A stretch of 64,000 nucleotides of DNA from Elioraea sp. Its GTDB lineage: Bacteria > Pseudomonadota > Alphaproteobacteria > Acetobacterales > Acetobacteraceae. Shown in pieces: positions 61,249 through 64,000 of the stretch. Made by a program: the position numbers and the translations under genes. A model generated the notes under the pieces. That model made no database searches. It saw nothing but the letters and a program-made list of their open reading frames with translations, and had not been told where the DNA came from. The stretch spans positions 308,314 through 372,313 of the forward strand of contig NZ_JALHPR010000001.1 of assembly GCF_022842375.1 (NCBI RefSeq), read 5' to 3'. Positions within the stretch are counted from its first letter, which is position 1. Each line of letters opens with the position of its first letter.

Positions 61249-62465
61249 GTAGGGAAGTCGTAGGGATGGCAGGCAACGAGATCTTCGATGTCGCGGTGAT
61301 CGGCGGAGGCCCCTCGGGCGCAACTGCGGCGAATGACCTCGCACGGCGAGGACATTCGGTGCTGCTGCTCGACAAGGCCGGGCGAATTAAGCCGTGCGGC
61401 GGTGCGATTCCGCCGAAACTCGTCGACGATTTCGGCATCCCGCATGACCTGCTGGTCGCTCGAATCGCCGGTGCGCGTATCATTTCACCGAAGAACCGTT
61501 GTGTGGATATGCCGATCGAGGGTGGCTATGTCGGCATGGTCGACCGCGACGTGTTCGATGAGTGGCTGAGGCGGCGTGCGGCGATCAATGGCGCCCAACG
61601 CGTCAGCGGTACTTTTGAGCGCGTGCTGAAGGGCGACGGCGGGACCTCGACGGTTCACTACCGCCCTAAGGGCGCAGCCCCCGATGCGCCGGTCGAGGCC
61701 GTACGGGCACGGACCGTGATCGGCGCCGACGGCGCGCTGTCGGCGGTCGCGCGCCAATGTGTCAAGGGCGCTGACCGTATGCCCTTCGTGTTTGCCTATC
61801 ACGAGATCGTCCGTACGCCGGAGACGTTCGACGCCAGCTATGATCCGACGCGCTGCGACGTCTACTACAACGGGAGGATGTCGCCCGATTTCTACTCGTG
61901 GATATTTCCGCACGGGCAGACGATGAGCATCGGAACAGGCTCCGCACACAAGGGGTTTTCGCTGCGCGGCGCCGTGGGTGATCTGCGCAGCATCACTGGC
62001 CTCGACAATGCCGAGACAATCCGTCGCGAGGGTGCGCCGATCCCGCTGAAGCCGCTGGGGCGCTGGGACGACGGTCGCAACGTGCTGCTTGCAGGGGATG
62101 CCGCCGGCGTGGTCGCGCCAGCCTCCGGCGAGGGAATCTACTACGCTATGCTCGGTGGCAGGCTCGCTGCCGATGCGACCGAGGAGTTCCTGCGCTCGGG
62201 TGATGCGCGTGCGCTCCGCCAGGCACGGCGACGCTTCATGCGCGTGCATGGGCCAGTGTTCTGGATACTCGGCATCATGCAGACGTACTGGTACGGGAAT
62301 GACGACCGGCGCGAGAGATTTGTCCGCATTTGTAACGACCGCGATGTCCAGACACTGACGTGGGATGCCTACATGAACAAGGAACTGGTGAAGGCGCGGC
62401 CTATCGCGCATGTGCGCATCTTCTTCAAGAACCTCGCCCACCTCACGGGGCTCGCCTCGGCATGA
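61245..62465 (+). CDS. bchP: Geranylgeranyl (bacterio)chlorophyll reductase
   Basis: A 406-residue FAD-dependent reductase. FAD motif FDVAVIGGGPSGATAANDLARRG, then KAGRIKPCGGAIPPKLVDDF, the internal RTVIGADGALSAVAR and the second FAD-contact stretch VLLAGDAAGVVAPASGEGIYYAM. It saturates three double bonds of the geranylgeranyl tail to phytyl. The start overlaps the BCH2 stop. A 19-codon frame overlaps its stop, and hemC follows. Confidence 0.94.
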   Translation: MSREVVGMAGNEIFDVAVIGGGPSGATAANDLARRGHSVLLLDKAGRIKPCGGAIPPKLVDDFGIPHDLLVARIAGARIISPKNRCVDMPIEGGYVGMVDRDVFDEWLRRRAAINGAQRVSGTFERVLKGDGGTSTVHYRPKGAAPDAPVEAVRARTVIGADGALSAVARQCVKGADRMPFVFAYHEIVRTPETFDASYDPTRCDVYYNGRMSPDFYSWIFPHGQTMSIGTGSAHKGFSLRGAVGDLRSITGLDNAETIRREGAPIPLKPLGRWDDGRNVLLAGDAAGVVAPASGEGIYYAMLGGRLAADATEEFLRSGDARALRQARRRFMRVHGPVFWILGIMQTYWYGNDDRRERFVRICNDRDVQTLTWDAYMNKELVKARPIAHVRIFFKNLAHLTGLASA

Positions 62466-62521
62466 GGCGCGGGTGGGTGTTTGGCTGGGACGCAATGAGC
62501 ATGATGGGGAAACGGCGTTGA
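62462..62521 (+). CDS. Possible 19-codon leader peptide between bchP and hemC
   Basis: ATG 62462 overlaps the bchP stop (ATGA) and reads MRRGWVFGWDAMSMMGKRR to a TGA that overlaps the in-frame TTG 62518 of hemC. The overlaps would couple bchP to hemC translation. The two Trp are notable, but no attenuator hairpin is evident. It may be a chance frame. Confidence 0.2.
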   Translation: MRRGWVFGWDAMSMMGKRR

Positions 62522-62526
62522 GCACG

Positions 62527-63567
62527 ATGTCAGAGAGCGGCTTCGGTCGCGGTGGAGCAGCTTCCGCACGCGTCATCTCTGAACTGCCTGGCGGGCGGCG
62601 CGTCCGCTCGCACGCACGCGCGCTGCCCTTGCGCGTCGGCACGCGCGGTAGCCCGCTCGCGCTTGTGCAGACTCGTGCCTTTCTCGGAATGATAACGAAC
62701 ATATGCCCGGTGCTTTGCGCCGCGAAGGCGTTCGAGGAGCACGCAATCGCCACCTCCGGCGATCTGATTCAGGACCGGCGGCTGGCAGAAATTGGCGGCA
62801 AGGGTCTGTTCGCAAAGGAGATCCACGAGGCCCTTCTTGATGGTCGTGTAGACTTTGCCGTGCACTGCATGAAGGATCTCGAGACAAAGCTTCCTCCCGG
62901 TCTAGTTCTTGCGTGTTGCCTTCCAAGAGAGGATGAGCGCGACGCACTTGTACTTGGGCCGCGCTGTGGGGCACCAAGTGTCAACGATCCATACGGCGCA
63001 CTGCCGCACGGTGCGCTTATTGGTACTTCGTCAGTGCGACGGCAGTCGCAACTCCTTGCTGCACGTCCCGATCTGCGCGTTGAAATGTTGCGCGGGAACG
63101 TCCAGACGCGCCTAAGAAAGGTCAGCGATGGAACGGTCGACGCGACGCTGTTGGCAGTTGCTGGACTCAGGCGCCTCGGCCTCGAGCATTTGGTGGACGT
63201 CGCATTGTCGCCGGAAACGATGGTGCCATCCGCTGGGCAAGGGATTGTGGGCATCACGGTACGCGAGGAGGACGTCGAACTTTGTGAACTGCTGTCTGCG
63301 ATCGAAGATCCTGCAGCAAGGATTGTTTCGCTCGCCGAGCGGGCACTTCTCGATGCCCTCGATGGGTCATGCCGTACTCCAGTTGGCTCCTATGCGTTCA
63401 TTCAGGCAGATGGCCAGTTGCGCTTGACCGGTCTGGTCGCAACCGAGGACGGGAGTTTTTGTCTCCGTCGTGTAATGGTTGGTCGAACGTCAGAGGCCGC
63501 GCATTTGGGAAAGGAGCTTGGAGAAAGCCTAAAGCGCGACTCGCCTTCGAACATTTTTCAGCCGTGA
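62527..63567 (+). CDS. hemC: Porphobilinogen deaminase (hydroxymethylbilane synthase)
   Basis: A 346-residue enzyme polymerising four porphobilinogens. Motifs: LRVGTRGSPLALVQTRAFL, GDLIQDRRLAEIGGKGLFAKEI, VDFAVHCMKDLETKLPPGL, GTSSVRRQSQLLAARPDL, and the dipyrromethane-cofactor cysteine in LDGSCRTPVGSYA. The N-terminus (about 40 residues before the first motif) is longer than usual; starts at ATG 62527 or TTG 62518 are possible, the latter with GGGGA upstream. It is co-directional with bchP. Having hemC inside a photosynthesis cluster is uncommon and would raise tetrapyrrole flux together with hemA. Its GC content is lower than that of the flanking catabolic genes. Confidence 0.93.
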   Translation: MSESGFGRGGAASARVISELPGGRRVRSHARALPLRVGTRGSPLALVQTRAFLGMITNICPVLCAAKAFEEHAIATSGDLIQDRRLAEIGGKGLFAKEIHEALLDGRVDFAVHCMKDLETKLPPGLVLACCLPREDERDALVLGPRCGAPSVNDPYGALPHGALIGTSSVRRQSQLLAARPDLRVEMLRGNVQTRLRKVSDGTVDATLLAVAGLRRLGLEHLVDVALSPETMVPSAGQGIVGITVREEDVELCELLSAIEDPAARIVSLAERALLDALDGSCRTPVGSYAFIQADGQLRLTGLVATEDGSFCLRRVMVGRTSEAAHLGKELGESLKRDSPSNIFQP

Positions 63568-63598
63568 CTCGCGAGACTGTGACTAACGACCGCTAACG

Positions 63599-63883
63599 CT
63601 ATCTATGCTTCCGCGGACCTGCAGTTGTCTTTTTATCCAGGGCAGTTAGACCTCTGGCGTGTTGTCCGCCATGTGGCGCGGTGAGAGTGGCGGCGTAGGC
63701 CGCGGGTGTGAGGTAGCCCAGCGTCGAATGCGGACGCTGGCCGTTCTGGTCGGCGACCAAGGCCGCGATTTTGGCGCGGGCGTCGTCGAGAACGAAGAAC
63801 AGCGTCTCGTTCAACAAATCATCGCGCATGCGGCCGTTGAAGCTCTCGACGAAGCCGTTCTGCATTGGCTTGCCGGGCGCGAT
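63599..63883 (-). pseudogene. IS3-family transposase OrfB, C-terminal fragment
   Basis: The minus strand encodes [40 protein letters not shown] and [20 protein letters not shown], the end of an IS3-type DDE transposase including the last catalytic Glu. The coding sequence is cut at about 63884, where the terminus of another element begins. Its stop lies 31 bases after hemC. Confidence 0.85.
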
Positions 63884-64000
63884 TGACCCTGCCCCCAGGC
63901 TGCCCTCGTTCATAAGCAGGGTCTGTTCTGTCTATGCCCCTGCGTGGGGCGGGTTGCAAAGGCTGCGGGCGTAAGCCCGTTCAGGCTCGTGTGTGGGCGC
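63884..64000 (-). mobile_element. IS3-family element, right end (continues beyond window)
   Basis: TTGACCCTGCCCCCAGG at 63884-63900 looks like an IS terminal repeat. Behind it the minus strand encodes RPHTSLNGLTPAAFATRP and ends QNRPCL-stop near 63912, the usual C-terminus of an IS3-family OrfB. The element has inserted into the transposase fragment at 63599-63883. Most of it lies outside the window, so its integrity is unknown. Confidence 0.7.

Overview
The window reads as chromosomal DNA of a high-GC alphaproteobacterium able to make bacteriochlorophyll. A photosynthesis gene cluster of purple-bacterial type (PuhA reaction-centre H subunit, aerobic cyclase AcsF, ALA synthase HemA, PpsR/PpaA regulators) fills the right half. 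The high-GC catabolic genes around it, with their hydantoinase, TRAP and CoA-transferase families, suggest Acetobacteraceae (a Roseomonas/Elioraea-like lineage). That placement is inference; no rRNA is present.

Layout. 1-3.8 kb: the end of an ATP-dependent DNA ligase, a PagL-like outer-membrane protein, a HpcH/HpaI aldolase and a convergent amidohydrolase. 3.9-9.5 kb: a metal-homeostasis block with a ferric-iron binding protein, an unknown 165-aa protein, a DUF1826 protein divergent from a COG0523 GTPase, and a fused two-domain iron permease. Three copies of a Fur-like 15-mer lie just upstream of the three iron-type genes, and a perfect Zur-like palindrome sits between the divergent pair. 9.5-12.7 kb: a flavin reductase and a PAS-containing chemotaxis receptor. 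12.7-28.7 kb: a catabolic region with two hydroxyacid dehydrogenases, an unusual SDR, two tandem M20 carbamoylase-type amidohydrolases, hydantoinase A and B, a serine hydrolase, a low-GC orphan gene, D-aminoacylase, a LysE exporter, an acyl-CoA dehydrogenase and a CoA transferase. 28.7-34.7 kb: a small secreted peptide, a lytic transglycosylase, a probable small RNA, a GNAT acetyltransferase, an N-formylglutamate amidohydrolase, tRNA-Val(GAC) and a TRAP transporter.

34.7-36.3 kb is a graveyard of three broken insertion sequences (IS481, IS3 and IS5 types). From 36.35 to 63.57 kb runs the photosynthesis cluster. On the minus strand, reading from bchF: bchF-N-B-H-L-M, lhaA, puhA-B-C, a 103-aa gene, acsF, puhE, hemA, bchI-D-O, mostly with 1-4 base overlaps and so likely one superoperon. 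On the plus strand, divergent from bchF: ppaA/aerR, ppsR, bchG, a BCH2-type carrier, bchP, hemC. Together these cover ALA formation, porphobilinogen deamination, Mg insertion (BchHID), methylation (BchM), ring-E closure (AcsF), light-independent protochlorophyllide reduction (BchLNB), vinyl hydration (BchF), tail attachment and reduction (BchG, BchP), and reaction-centre assembly (Puh, LhaA). bchCXYZ, crt and puf genes are absent and must lie elsewhere if the organism is phototrophic. The cluster ends 31 bases before further IS3 remnants, so it is bracketed by mobile-element debris on both sides.

The most notable non-coding signals are the three matching Fur-like boxes, the Zur-like palindrome, an orphan intrinsic terminator marking a probable CCUCC-loop small RNA, a perfect TGTC-N10-GACA PpsR-type operator covering the bchF start codon, and a perfect 9-11-9 inverted repeat in the bchF-ppaA intergenic region.
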